Below are positions 13,998 to 22,133 of a DNA stretch of 64,000 nucleotides, piece after piece. The notes below the pieces were generated by a model. It ran no database searches. It was not told the DNA's origin and saw only the letters and a list, made by a program, of their open reading frames with translations. Made by a program: the position numbers and the translations under genes. The stretch comes from an uncultured Paracoccaceae bacterium. GTDB taxonomy: Bacteria > Pseudomonadota > Alphaproteobacteria > Rhodobacterales > Rhodobacteraceae. Position 1 is the stretch's first letter; the number at the start of each line of letters is the position of its first letter. The stretch spans positions 124,001 through 188,000 of the forward strand of contig CAKSTR010000004.1 of assembly GCA_934500835.1 (NCBI GenBank), read 5' to 3'.

Positions 13998-14016
13998 GAC
14001 CCCCTCGACGGGGGTC
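13998..14016 (-). terminator. hairpin after PhyH gene
   Basis: GACCCCC (13998-14004) and GGGGGTC (14010-14016) form a 7-bp GC stem with a 5-nt loop, 16 bp beyond the PhyH stop. No T-run follows, so termination strength is uncertain. Confidence 0.45.
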
Positions 14017-14031
14017 AAGCCCGCCGCCCCG

Positions 14032-14820
14032 TCAGCCGTGGATCACCGGGAACCAGTCTTCGCGCAGACGCTGCCCCGCAACCATGCCATGCCCCGGGAA
14101 GGGCGGCGAGGTCGGCCCCGGCCGCTCGACATAGCGCGCATCGTCCCCCACCAGCCGCAGCGAAAACGCCCGCCGCCGGTTGTCCGAGGTGTTTCCGCGC
14201 GCGCCGTGCAGCGTGCGGTAATTGAACGCCACCGCATCGCCCGGCTCCATCTGCCATTCCATGATGCGCATGCCCTCGGCTTCGGGGTCGGGGACGGCCA
14301 TGTAGGTGTGATCGCCGGGGTAGAAGCTGGACTCCGACAGCCAGCGCGTCGGCAGCACGTCCTTCTCCCACAGATGGCTGCCCGCGACACAGCGCAGGCT
14401 GGCCTCCTTCACCGGGTCCAGCGGCACCCAGAAGCTGACCGTCTGCTGCCCCTCGACAAAGTAATACGGCCCGTCCGAATGCCAGGGCGTCGGCTTGTTG
14501 GTGCCCGGCTCCTTCACCAGCACATGATCGTGGAACAGCTGCACCTGCGCCGATCCCATCAGATCCGCCGCCACCCGACCCGCCTCGGACCGGAAGATCG
14601 CCTCCTCGAACTCCGGCACCTTCGACCAGTTGCAGTAGTCGTCGAAGAAGCGGCCCTTCTCGCCCGGCTTCATGGTGACCATCTGAAAGGTCGGGTCGGC
14701 CATGTTCTTTTCGACCCCGGCGCGCAGGGCATCGACCCAATCGGCGAAAAGCCCCTTCACGAAGACCACGCCATCCTCGGCATAGGCCCGCTTCATCTCA
14801 TCCGTCACCTGAACCGGCAT
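14032..14820 (-). CDS. phytanoyl-CoA dioxygenase (PhyH) family Fe(II)/2-oxoglutarate oxygenase
   Basis: A 262-residue mononuclear iron, 2-oxoglutarate-dependent hydroxylase of the PhyH family. The facial triad is visible: His114 and Asp116 in TPWHSDGPYYF and His205 in YRTLHGARGN, with the nearby Arg cluster (NRRRAFSLR) for 2-oxoglutarate. This family includes phytanoyl-CoA, ectoine and various small-molecule hydroxylases; the ectoine-hydroxylase signature is not recognisable and no ect genes are present. The start at 14820 follows AGGAG. It is divergent from a LysR regulator across an 84-bp control region, and that regulator overlaps a ureohydrolase gene. This context suggests hydroxylation of a guanidino or amine compound, which is inference only. 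Confidence 0.85.
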   Translation of the reverse strand: MPVQVTDEMKRAYAEDGVVFVKGLFADWVDALRAGVEKNMADPTFQMVTMKPGEKGRFFDDYCNWSKVPEFEEAIFRSEAGRVAADLMGSAQVQLFHDHVLVKEPGTNKPTPWHSDGPYYFVEGQQTVSFWVPLDPVKEASLRCVAGSHLWEKDVLPTRWLSESSFYPGDHTYMAVPDPEAEGMRIMEWQMEPGDAVAFNYRTLHGARGNTSDNRRRAFSLRLVGDDARYVERPGPTSPPFPGHGMVAGQRLREDWFPVIHG

Positions 14821-14870
14821 GTCGCATCTCCTGTTGTGCGGAACCTTCATCCCACGCGCGCCGGATAGTT

Positions 14871-14882
14871 TCCAATAATGGA
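14871..14882. promoter_or_regulatory. candidate LysR operator in PhyH/LysR divergent region
   Basis: TCCA-ATAA-TGGA is a perfect interrupted palindrome in the AT-rich centre of the 84-bp gap between the divergent PhyH and LysR genes. This is where a LysR-type regulator would be expected to bind. Flanking ATAGTT and GATAAC add weak symmetry. Confidence 0.4.
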
Positions 14883-14904
14883 TTTCAATGATAACCATAA
14901 CCCC

Positions 14905-15846
14905 ATGCTATCCATCACGCTTCGCCAACTGGAATATGCCACCGCCGTCGCCCGGCACGGCGGCATGACCGCCGCCGCCCAGGCGCTGCATGTCAGTCAG
15001 CCCGCGCTTTCCGTCGCCATCCGCCAGCTTGAGGGGCACCTCGGCCGCGCCCTTTTCCTGCGCCGCGCCGGGACCATCGCCCCCACCGCCTTCGGCCGCG
15101 GCTGGCTGCACCAGGCCGAGGCGCAGCTTGCTGCCCTTGGCCGCCTCATGCAGGGCGAGGGCATCGACGCCCCCGTCCGGCTGGCCGTCTTTCACGACCT
15201 CGCGCCGATGCTGCTGGCGCCGCTGCTTGCCGGTGCGGCCAGGGCGCTGCCCGATGTGACGGTCGACCCGCAGGTGATGGATTTCGAGACGCTGTCGGCG
15301 GCGCTGAGCGAGGGCCGCGCGGACCTTGCCCTGACCTGGGATCTGGGACTTCCTGCCGATTGCCCCCGGCAGGTGCTGGCCCGCATCGCCCCCCATGCCG
15401 TTCTGGCGTCCGATCACCCCCTGGCCGCGACCGAGGCGCTGCACCTCTCTGACCTGGCCGACCAGCCGCTGATCCTGACCGATCAGGCGCTGAGCCTTGC
15501 GCATTTCCGCAGCCTCTTCGCCAGCCGGGGCCTTGGCGCGCGCATCGTCCACCGCCCCGCCAGCACGGATCTGATGCGCAGCTTTGCCGCGCATGGCTTC
15601 GGCATCGGGCTGGCCTACAGCCGCCCGCTGCCCGATGCCTCGCCCGACGGCCGCCCGCTGGCAATCCGGCCGATCCTCGATGCCGGGGCCGAGGCGCTGG
15701 TGCTGGCCCGCGCGCCCGGTGCCGCTGCCCCCGCCGCCCGAAGGCTGGCCGGGGCGCTGCCCGGCCTCTTGCCCTTTCCGCCGCCCGCGGCCAGTGTGGG
15801 ACAACAGTATTCACCGGAGGAAACGGATGTCGGGGCATGGCTATGA
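14905..15846 (+). CDS. LysR-family transcriptional regulator
   Basis: A 313-residue LTTR. The N-terminal winged helix-turn-helix starts MLSITLRQLEYATAVARHGG and includes MTAAAQALHVSQPALSVAIRQLEGHLG. A periplasmic-binding-protein-like effector domain follows. The start at 14905 gives the canonical LTTR N-terminus; ATG 14878 would add nine residues, and neither has a clear ribosome-binding site, so a leaderless message is possible. The last 20 bp overlap the start of the ureohydrolase gene, implying co-transcription. It faces the PhyH gene back to back, so it is expected to control both. The effector is unknown. Confidence 0.88.
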   Translation: MLSITLRQLEYATAVARHGGMTAAAQALHVSQPALSVAIRQLEGHLGRALFLRRAGTIAPTAFGRGWLHQAEAQLAALGRLMQGEGIDAPVRLAVFHDLAPMLLAPLLAGAARALPDVTVDPQVMDFETLSAALSEGRADLALTWDLGLPADCPRQVLARIAPHAVLASDHPLAATEALHLSDLADQPLILTDQALSLAHFRSLFASRGLGARIVHRPASTDLMRSFAAHGFGIGLAYSRPLPDASPDGRPLAIRPILDAGAEALVLARAPGAAAPAARRLAGALPGLLPFPPPAASVGQQYSPEETDVGAWL

Positions 15847-16783
15847 ATCGGGGCGGCTGAACCTGCCCTTCGTCGGGATCTCGACCTTCGGCAAGCGGCC
15901 CTATGTCGGCGACTGGTCGGCCATCAAGGCCGATGCCGCGATCCTTGGCGCGCCCTTCGACTTCGGCACCCAGTTCCGCGCCGGCGCCCGCTTCGGGCCA
16001 AGGGCGATCCGCGAAGCATCCACCCTGTTCTCCTTCGGCCATGCCGGGGCCTATGACCATGAGGACGACTGCACCTATCTGGGGGCGGATGTCAGCATCG
16101 TCGACATCGGCGATGCCGACATCGTCCATACCGATACCGAGACCAGCCACGCCAATATCGAGACCGGCGTGCGCGCCATCCTCGACGCTGGTGCCCTGCC
16201 GGTGGTGCTGGGGGGCGATCACTCCGTCAACATCCCCTGCATCCGGGCGTTCGAGGGCCGCGGCCCGATCCATATCCTGCAGATCGACGCCCATCTCGAC
16301 TTCGTCGATGTGCGGCACGGCGTGCGCCACGGCCACGGCAACCCGATGCGCCGCGCGGCCGAGAAGGACTATGTCAGCGGCATCACCGCCCTTGGCATCC
16401 GCAATGTCTCATCCACCGCCAAGGACGGCTATGACGCCGCCCGCGCCATGGGCGACGATATCCTTTCCGTGCGCCAGGTCCGCAAGCTGGGCCGCGACGG
16501 CGTTCTGGCCCGCATCCCGAAAGGCGCGCGGCTTTACGTCACCATCGACATCGACGGCTTCTGCCCCTCGATCGCGCCGGGCACCGGCACGCCGTCGCAC
16601 GGCGGGTTCCTTTACTACGAGGTGCTGGAGATCCTGCAGGGCGTCGCGCGGGATCACGAGATCGTCGGCATCGATCTGGTCGAGGTGGCGCCGGATTACG
16701 ACCACTCGGGATCGACCGCGATCCTTGCCGCGCAGGTGTTGCTGAACTTTCTGGGCTTCATCTTCCAAGCGCGGGGCAAGTGA
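15827..16783 (+). CDS. ureohydrolase (agmatinase/guanidino-acid amidinohydrolase family)
   Basis: A 318-residue binuclear Mn (or Ni) enzyme that hydrolyses a guanidino group to urea plus amine. All metal ligands are present: His132 (GGDHS), Asp154/His156/Asp158 (IDAHLDF), and Asp241/Asp243 (TIDIDGFCPS). PGTGTPSHGG follows, typical of agmatinase-like rather than arginase-like members. Family members act on agmatine, guanidinobutyrate, guanidinopropionate, proclavaminate or guanidine; the sequence alone does not decide. A GGAGG ribosome-binding site lies 6 bp before ATG 15827, inside the end of the LysR gene. A terminator-like repeat follows the stop. Confidence 0.9.
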   Translation: MSGHGYESGRLNLPFVGISTFGKRPYVGDWSAIKADAAILGAPFDFGTQFRAGARFGPRAIREASTLFSFGHAGAYDHEDDCTYLGADVSIVDIGDADIVHTDTETSHANIETGVRAILDAGALPVVLGGDHSVNIPCIRAFEGRGPIHILQIDAHLDFVDVRHGVRHGHGNPMRRAAEKDYVSGITALGIRNVSSTAKDGYDAARAMGDDILSVRQVRKLGRDGVLARIPKGARLYVTIDIDGFCPSIAPGTGTPSHGGFLYYEVLEILQGVARDHEIVGIDLVEVAPDYDHSGSTAILAAQVLLNFLGFIFQARGK

Positions 16784-16794
16784 TGACTGCCGGG

Positions 16795-16847
16795 CCGGGG
16801 GTTTCACACCCCCGGACCCCCGTGGGATATTTGGGCCAAAGTGAAGG
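16795..16847 (+). repeat. terminator-like repeat, copy 1
   Basis: The hairpin CCGGGGGT/ACCCCCGG (16795-16802 and 16808-16815) is followed by GGACCCCC, GATATTT (16826-16832) and GGCCAAAGTGAAGG. The same order of parts occurs at 40001-40059 and, inverted, at 47219-47268. This copy lies just after the ureohydrolase stop on the same strand and probably ends that transcript. Confidence 0.75.
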
Positions 16848-16938
16848 TGGCAAGGCTTTCATCCTGGCCCGGTTCCCCGCCTTGCGCGGCAGGGTCGGCG
16901 ATAGAACGCCACGCTGATTTTCGTGGAAGATCAGGACC

Positions 16939-18027
16939 TCAGCGGTAGAGAAGCGAGCGGCCGCCCGAGAAGAGGTGGACCTTCTTCGGGGCCGCGGTCA
17001 GCTTTACCTCCTGATGGCGCAACTGCGGGTGGATGCCCGGCAGCTTGGCGATCACCGGGGTCTCGCGGCCATCGCGGGCAAAGTAGAGTTGCGTCACCTC
17101 GCCAAGCGCCTCGGTGATCTCGACCTTGCCGCGATAGATCGGCTCGCCGTCTGTCGGGACGAGATCCTCGGGCCGCACGCCGACATTCACCTTCATGCCC
17201 TTGTCCGAGACCTGCGTCGGCACCGTCGACCGGGCGGTCCCGCCGGCATCGAGACGGATCACCGTCTCGGCCCCGGTCGCGATCACTTCGCCCGGCATCA
17301 GGTTCATCGCGGGCGAGCCGATGAACTGCGCCACGAATTCGTTCTCGGGCCGCTCATAGAGATCCAGCGGCGTGCCGACCTGACCGATGCCCTGCCCCAC
17401 GGTCAGCACCACGATCCGCGTCGCCAGCGTCATCGCCTCGACCTGGTCATGGGTGACATAGATCATCGTCGAATTGGGCATCGCCTCCTTCAGCTGGGCA
17501 ATCTCGATCCGCGTCGCCACCCGCAGGGCGGCGTCCAGGTTCGAGAGCGGCTCGTCGAAGAGATAGACCTTGGGGTCGCGCACGATGCTGCGCCCGATGG
17601 CCACCCGCTGGCGCTGGCCGCCGGACAGGGCCTTGGGCAGGCGGTCAAGGTAAGGCGTCAGTTGCAGGATCCTTGCCGCGCGATCGACCGCCGCATCGAT
17701 CTCGGCCTGCGGCTTCCGGGCGATCTTCAGCGCGAAGGACATGTTCTCGCGCACGGTCATATGCGGATAAAGCGCGTAGGACTGGAACACCATGGCGATG
17801 CCGCGCTGCGCCGGCGGCACCTCGTTCATCCGCACCCCGTCGATGGAGAATTCGCCGGAGGTGATCTTCTCCAGCCCCGCGATCATCCGCAGCAGCGTGG
17901 ATTTCCCGCAGCCCGAGGGGCCGACAAAGACGACAAGCTCGCCGGTCTTGATGTCGAGGTTGATGTTTTTCAACACCTTGACCTCGCCATAGGCCTTCTC
18001 GACATTCTTCAGCAGAAGTTCGGCCAT
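16939..18027 (-). CDS. aglK: alpha-glucoside ABC transporter ATP-binding protein AglK
   Basis: MalK/UgpC-type ATPase of a CUT1 sugar importer, 362 residues. The nucleotide-binding domain has Walker A GPSGCGKST (36-44), signature ALSGGQRQRVAIGRS and Walker B KVYLFDEPLSNLDAALR. A C-terminal TOBE/regulatory domain (VGVRPEDLVP) follows. It is the last gene of aglE-F-G-A-K, 13 bp after aglA, the same gene order as the Sinorhizobium alpha-glucoside operon. It powers import through AglF and AglG at the inner membrane. The name rests on operon order and family; the sugar itself is inferred. Confidence 0.9.
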   Translation of the reverse strand: MAELLLKNVEKAYGEVKVLKNINLDIKTGELVVFVGPSGCGKSTLLRMIAGLEKITSGEFSIDGVRMNEVPPAQRGIAMVFQSYALYPHMTVRENMSFALKIARKPQAEIDAAVDRAARILQLTPYLDRLPKALSGGQRQRVAIGRSIVRDPKVYLFDEPLSNLDAALRVATRIEIAQLKEAMPNSTMIYVTHDQVEAMTLATRIVVLTVGQGIGQVGTPLDLYERPENEFVAQFIGSPAMNLMPGEVIATGAETVIRLDAGGTARSTVPTQVSDKGMKVNVGVRPEDLVPTDGEPIYRGKVEITEALGEVTQLYFARDGRETPVIAKLPGIHPQLRHQEVKLTAAPKKVHLFSGGRSLLYR

Positions 18028-18040
18028 CGGTCTTTCCCCC

Positions 18041-19684
18041 TCACCCTTCCTTCATCAGCAAGACGCCCCAGCCGGGCAGGTCCAGCCCGGCCCCCTCGGG
18101 TGTCCTGCCGCCAAGCCCCTCGCCAACCGGCTGCCAGTTGCCGGCCGGCAGCGTGATCCGCGCCGGGGCATCGCCCAGGTTGAAGGCGCAGAAAAGGCGT
18201 TCTTCGCCGATGCGTTCGAACCGGATCACATCGCCTGTTGCCGCGATCCCCTCCATCGCGCCGAAACGCAGGGTGGGATGCGCGCGGCGGAAGGACAGCG
18301 CGCGGCGATAATGCGCCAGCATCGACGCGGGCGCCCCCTCCTGCGACGCCACCGAAAGCCCGCGATGCGCGGCCTTCACCGGCAGCCAGGGCTTGCCTTC
18401 CGAGAACCCGCCTGCCGCGTTGTCGGTGACCCAGACCATCGGCGTGCGGGCACCGTCACGGCCCTTGAACTCGGGCCAGAAGCGGATGCCGTAAGGGTCC
18501 TGCAGCTCTTCCGGCTCCAGCTCTGCCTCGGGCAGGCCCAGCTCCTCGCCCTGATAAAGGCAGAGCGAGCCGCGCAAGCACACCAGCAGGGTCAGGTAGG
18601 TTTTCGCGGCCTCCTCGCTCAGCCCCCAGCGGGTGATATGGCGGACCGTGTCATGGTTGGAATAGCTCCAGCACGGCCAGGCGTCCGGGGCGGCGGCGCG
18701 CATCCGGGCGAAGGTCGCCTCGATGCCCTGCGCGGTCAGCCGCCTGGGTTGCAGCATCTCGAACGGGTAGCACATCTGCACCTTGTCACCGCCCGAGGTA
18801 TATTCGGCCATGATCTCAAGCCCGCGCTGCGCATCGCCGACCTCGCCCACGGCAGCCGCGCCGCAAGGGTCCAGCACCGCACGGAATTTTTGCAGGAATT
18901 CAAGGTTTTCCGGCTGGTTCTTGTCAAAGAGGTGCAACTGGTGATTATAGGGGTTCACCCCCGGCGCGATGGAATCGTTGCGCAGCGCCTTCGGCAGCGG
19001 CGGGTTGTCGCGCAGATAGCGGTCGTGGAAGTAGAAGTTGATGGTGTCCAGCCGGAACCCGTCCACCCCCCGCCTCAGCCAGAACCGCGCCACATCCAAA
19101 AGTGCTGCCTGCACATCCGGGTTGTGAAAGTTCAGGTCGGGCTGGCTGGTCAGGAAGTTGTGCAGGTAATACTGCTCGCGCCCGCCGTCCCATTCCCAGG
19201 CGGGGCCGCCGAAGATCGACAACCAGTTGGTCGGCGCGGTGCCATCGGGCTTCGGCTCGGCCCAGACATACCAGTCGGCTTTGGGATTGCTGCGGTTCCG
19301 GCGGCTTTCCCTGAACCAGGGATGCCGGTCCGAACTGTGCGACAGCACCAAATCGATCATCACCCGCAGCCCCAGATCATGCGCCCGCGCCACCAGCGCA
19401 TCGAAATCCGCCAGTTGCCCGAACATCGGATCGACGTCGCAATAATCGCTGACATCATAGCCGAAGTCCTTCATCGGCGAGGTGAAGAACGGGCTGATCC
19501 AGATCGCGTCGGCGCCAAGGCCGGCGACATGCGGCAGCCGCGCCGTGATCCCCGGCAGATCGCCGATCCCGTCGCCATTGCTGTCCTGAAAGCTGCGCGG
19601 ATAGATCTGGTAGATCACCGCGCCGCGCCACCAGTCGGGGTCCTTCGCCAGCACCTGCCGCCCCTCTGTCTGCATCAGATTCAT
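18041..19684 (-). CDS. aglA: alpha-glucosidase (GH13)
   Basis: Glycoside hydrolase family 13 enzyme of the oligo-1,6-glucosidase/alpha-glucosidase group, 547 residues, expected to split imported alpha-glucosides in the cytoplasm (no signal peptide). The motifs are VIYQIYPRSFQDSNGDGIGDL, VMIDLVLSHSSD, the nucleophile Asp in GFRLDTINF, the acid/base Glu in AVGEVGD and the third carboxylate in SNHDTVRH. The ATG (19682-19684) overlaps the aglG stop as ATGA. A longer frame upstream lies inside aglG and is rejected. Its place within the transporter operon supports the AglA assignment. Confidence 0.92.
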   Translation of the reverse strand: MNLMQTEGRQVLAKDPDWWRGAVIYQIYPRSFQDSNGDGIGDLPGITARLPHVAGLGADAIWISPFFTSPMKDFGYDVSDYCDVDPMFGQLADFDALVARAHDLGLRVMIDLVLSHSSDRHPWFRESRRNRSNPKADWYVWAEPKPDGTAPTNWLSIFGGPAWEWDGGREQYYLHNFLTSQPDLNFHNPDVQAALLDVARFWLRRGVDGFRLDTINFYFHDRYLRDNPPLPKALRNDSIAPGVNPYNHQLHLFDKNQPENLEFLQKFRAVLDPCGAAAVGEVGDAQRGLEIMAEYTSGGDKVQMCYPFEMLQPRRLTAQGIEATFARMRAAAPDAWPCWSYSNHDTVRHITRWGLSEEAAKTYLTLLVCLRGSLCLYQGEELGLPEAELEPEELQDPYGIRFWPEFKGRDGARTPMVWVTDNAAGGFSEGKPWLPVKAAHRGLSVASQEGAPASMLAHYRRALSFRRAHPTLRFGAMEGIAATGDVIRFERIGEERLFCAFNLGDAPARITLPAGNWQPVGEGLGGRTPEGAGLDLPGWGVLLMKEG

Positions 19685-20817
19685 TTCACCGACCCCGCCA
19701 GAAGGCCACGCACCAGGAAGCGCTGCATCGAGAAGAACACCAGAAGCGGCACCGCGATCGAGACGAAGGCCGAGGCCGACAGGATCTCCCAATCCCCGCC
19801 GCGCGACCCCATCAGGTTCACAAGGTTGCCGGTCAGCACCTGCTCTCCGTTGCCGGTGCCAAGAAAGACCAGGGCGACCAGAAGGTCGTTCCAGGTCCAG
19901 AGGAACTGGAAGATGGCAAAGCTGGCCAGCGCGGGAAAGCTGAGCGGCAGGATGATCCTGATGAAGATCATGAAATCGGTGGCGCCGTCGACCTTGGCAT
20001 TCTCGATGATGTCGCGCGGCAGGCCGACCATGTAGTTGCGCAAGAGATAGATCGCCAGGGGCAGGCCAAAGCCGGTATGCGCCATCCAGATGCCAAGGTA
20101 GCCCTTGCCGATGCCGATCCAGTTGTGGAACTGCAACAGCGGGATCAGCGCCAGCTGCAACGGCACCACCAGAAGGCCGACGATGGCGGCCACCAGCAGC
20201 GCGCGGCCGGGGAACTCCATCCAGGCCAGCGCATAGGCGGCGAAGGCAGCAACCAGGATCGGGATGATGGTCGCCGGGATCGCCACCGTCAGCGTGTTGA
20301 GAAACGCCTGCCCGATGGACTGCCCCGCCATCGGCGACGAGATCACGTTGGAATAGTTCGCCGTGGTGAACTCGGGCGGGGTCGAGGCGGTGGTGAACAC
20401 GCGCGGCAACCGCATGTCCCTGGTGCTGACGGGCGAGGTCAGCACATAGGCGCCATCGGCCTGCACGGTCAGCAAGACGCCATCGCCCAGATCGGCGGTC
20501 TGGCCGGGCTCATGGGCCTCGGGCTCGCGCGAACTGGTGCCCCAGTGGCTGACGTTGCTGCCCCCGGCAAAGAGGTTGCCCGCGATGACAAAGGCGCCGT
20601 CCTTCTCGACCTCGTCCCCGGCCACGCGGATCGGCGACAACTGGCTTTCCTGCGTCGACATCGCCTGCCACCAGCCCGAGCCGGAGATCTGGTCGCCGGT
20701 GCGGAACGAGGACACCAGCAGGCCGAAGGTCGGCACCACCCACAGAAGCACAAGGGCGATGACCGAAAGATGCACCGCCCACATCAGGGCCGGCTTCCTG
20801 CCCGCAACCGAAGCCAT
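19681..20817 (-). CDS. aglG: alpha-glucoside ABC transporter permease AglG
   Basis: A CUT1-family inner-membrane permease of 378 residues, longer than usual (about 280). The first helix (LMWAVHLSVIALVLLWVVPTF) is followed by a roughly 120-residue periplasmic insert before the core helices, a known feature of AglG proteins. The EAA loop is ENAKVDGATDFMIFIRIILP. The C-terminus matches MalG-like partners (SMQRFLVRGLLAGSVK). The ATG at 20815-20817 overlaps the aglF stop (ATGA) and its stop overlaps aglA (ATGA), so the three genes are translationally coupled. It pairs with AglF to form the channel. Confidence 0.92.
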   Translation of the reverse strand: MASVAGRKPALMWAVHLSVIALVLLWVVPTFGLLVSSFRTGDQISGSGWWQAMSTQESQLSPIRVAGDEVEKDGAFVIAGNLFAGGSNVSHWGTSSREPEAHEPGQTADLGDGVLLTVQADGAYVLTSPVSTRDMRLPRVFTTASTPPEFTTANYSNVISSPMAGQSIGQAFLNTLTVAIPATIIPILVAAFAAYALAWMEFPGRALLVAAIVGLLVVPLQLALIPLLQFHNWIGIGKGYLGIWMAHTGFGLPLAIYLLRNYMVGLPRDIIENAKVDGATDFMIFIRIILPLSFPALASFAIFQFLWTWNDLLVALVFLGTGNGEQVLTGNLVNLMGSRGGDWEILSASAFVSIAVPLLVFFSMQRFLVRGLLAGSVK

Positions 20818-22043
20818 CACCGCATCTCCTTGCGGACGTTCCACACGTTCCAGATCAGGATCGGCGTCACCAGCGCCATGATGATCATCGCCGCCGCCGA
20901 CCCCATCCCCCAGTCCAGCGCGCGGAACAGCTTGTCATACATGTAATTGGCCAGAACCTGCGTCTCCCACTGGCCGTTGGTCATCGCCAGAACGATGTCG
21001 AAGACCTTCAGGACGGTGATGGTGATCGTGGTCCACACCACGACGATGGTGCCCATGATCTGCGGCACCTTGATCCTGAAGAAGATCTGGAACGGGTTGG
21101 CGCCGTCCAGAATGGCGGCCTCGACGGTTTCCTCGGGCACCCCGCGCAATGCGGCCGACAGGATCACCATGGCAAAGCCGGTCTGGATCCAGATCAGCAC
21201 CGCCATCAGGAAGAAAGAGTTCCAGAACGGCTTCTGCAGCCAGACCTGCGGCGTGCCATAGGGCAGGTCGTTGACGATCACCCCCTTCAGCCAGACCGCC
21301 ATCTCGGCCGCCAGCGCGGCGGCGATGATCGCACCAAGGACGCGGCCGGCCAACGCCCAGCCTTTGGCCTGCCCTTTCAGCACCGGCCGGACCACGCTCC
21401 ACGCCGTCCAGAGAAAGGCCGCCAGCAGCGACAGCACCAGAAGGCCCGGCAGAAGCCGCAGGATCAGGACCGACCCGATCCCGCCGTCGAACTTCATCCA
21501 GACCGCGTTCAGAAGGCCGATCTGCGGCACGCCGGCATCGCGGGCATCATAGATCAGCTTGAAGATGACCGAGGCGCCGACGAACGAGATCGCCATCGGC
21601 ATGAAGATCAGCGATTTGGCGATATTGCCCCAGCGGATGCGGTCGGTCAGCTGCGCCGCCAGCAACCCGAAGGCCGTCGCCCCCGCCGGCACCACCACCA
21701 GCCACAGAAGGTTGTTGCGAAGGGATTCGCCGAATTTCGGCTCGGCGAACATCTGGGTGTAATTCTCGAACCAGACAAAACCGCCGGTGCCGTTGGTATC
21801 CTTCAGCGACAGCCAGAAGGTCGCAAAGACCGGGTAGGCCAGATACAGCCCCAGGGCCAGCAGCGCCGGTATCAGAAACAGCCAGGGTCGCACCGCATTG
21901 GCGCGGTTGATGTTGCGCCCGGCTTGCGGCCCCTTGGCGGGGAACAGCACTTTGTCAAGGAAGAGGTTGGACAGGTAGAAATACCCGACACATCCGCCGA
22001 CGCCGATGACAATGACGATGAAGGCCTGCACTGCAGGATGCAT
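20817..22043 (-). CDS. aglF: alpha-glucoside ABC transporter permease AglF
   Basis: A CUT1 permease (MalF-like), 408 residues, with an extra N-terminal helix before the usual NAVRPWLFLIPALLALGLYLAYP entry helix and an internal hydrophobic insertion around residues 190-240. The EAA motif is EAAILDGANPFQIFFRIKVPQ, which contacts AglK. A GGGGAGGGGAAG ribosome-binding site precedes the ATG. It lies 90 bp after aglE; a strong hairpin occupies this gap. It forms the membrane channel with AglG. Confidence 0.92.
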   Translation of the reverse strand: MHPAVQAFIVIVIGVGGCVGYFYLSNLFLDKVLFPAKGPQAGRNINRANAVRPWLFLIPALLALGLYLAYPVFATFWLSLKDTNGTGGFVWFENYTQMFAEPKFGESLRNNLLWLVVVPAGATAFGLLAAQLTDRIRWGNIAKSLIFMPMAISFVGASVIFKLIYDARDAGVPQIGLLNAVWMKFDGGIGSVLILRLLPGLLVLSLLAAFLWTAWSVVRPVLKGQAKGWALAGRVLGAIIAAALAAEMAVWLKGVIVNDLPYGTPQVWLQKPFWNSFFLMAVLIWIQTGFAMVILSAALRGVPEETVEAAILDGANPFQIFFRIKVPQIMGTIVVVWTTITITVLKVFDIVLAMTNGQWETQVLANYMYDKLFRALDWGMGSAAAMIIMALVTPILIWNVWNVRKEMR

Positions 22044-22091
22044 CTTCCCCTCCCCTGATCCTCACAAGGCTGCGGCCCCGTCCCGGGACCG

Positions 22092-22127
22092 GACGGGACC
22101 CGGACGCTCGGGCGCCCGGGTCCCGTC
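22092..22127 (-). promoter_or_regulatory. intercistronic hairpin between aglE and aglF
   Basis: GACGGGACCCGG (22092-22103) and CCGGGTCCCGTC (22116-22127) form a perfect 12-bp stem with a 12-nt loop. There is no T-run. Such hairpins after binding-protein genes usually protect the upstream mRNA or cause partial termination, giving more binding protein than permease. Confidence 0.7.
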
Positions 22128-22133
22128 AAGGCG

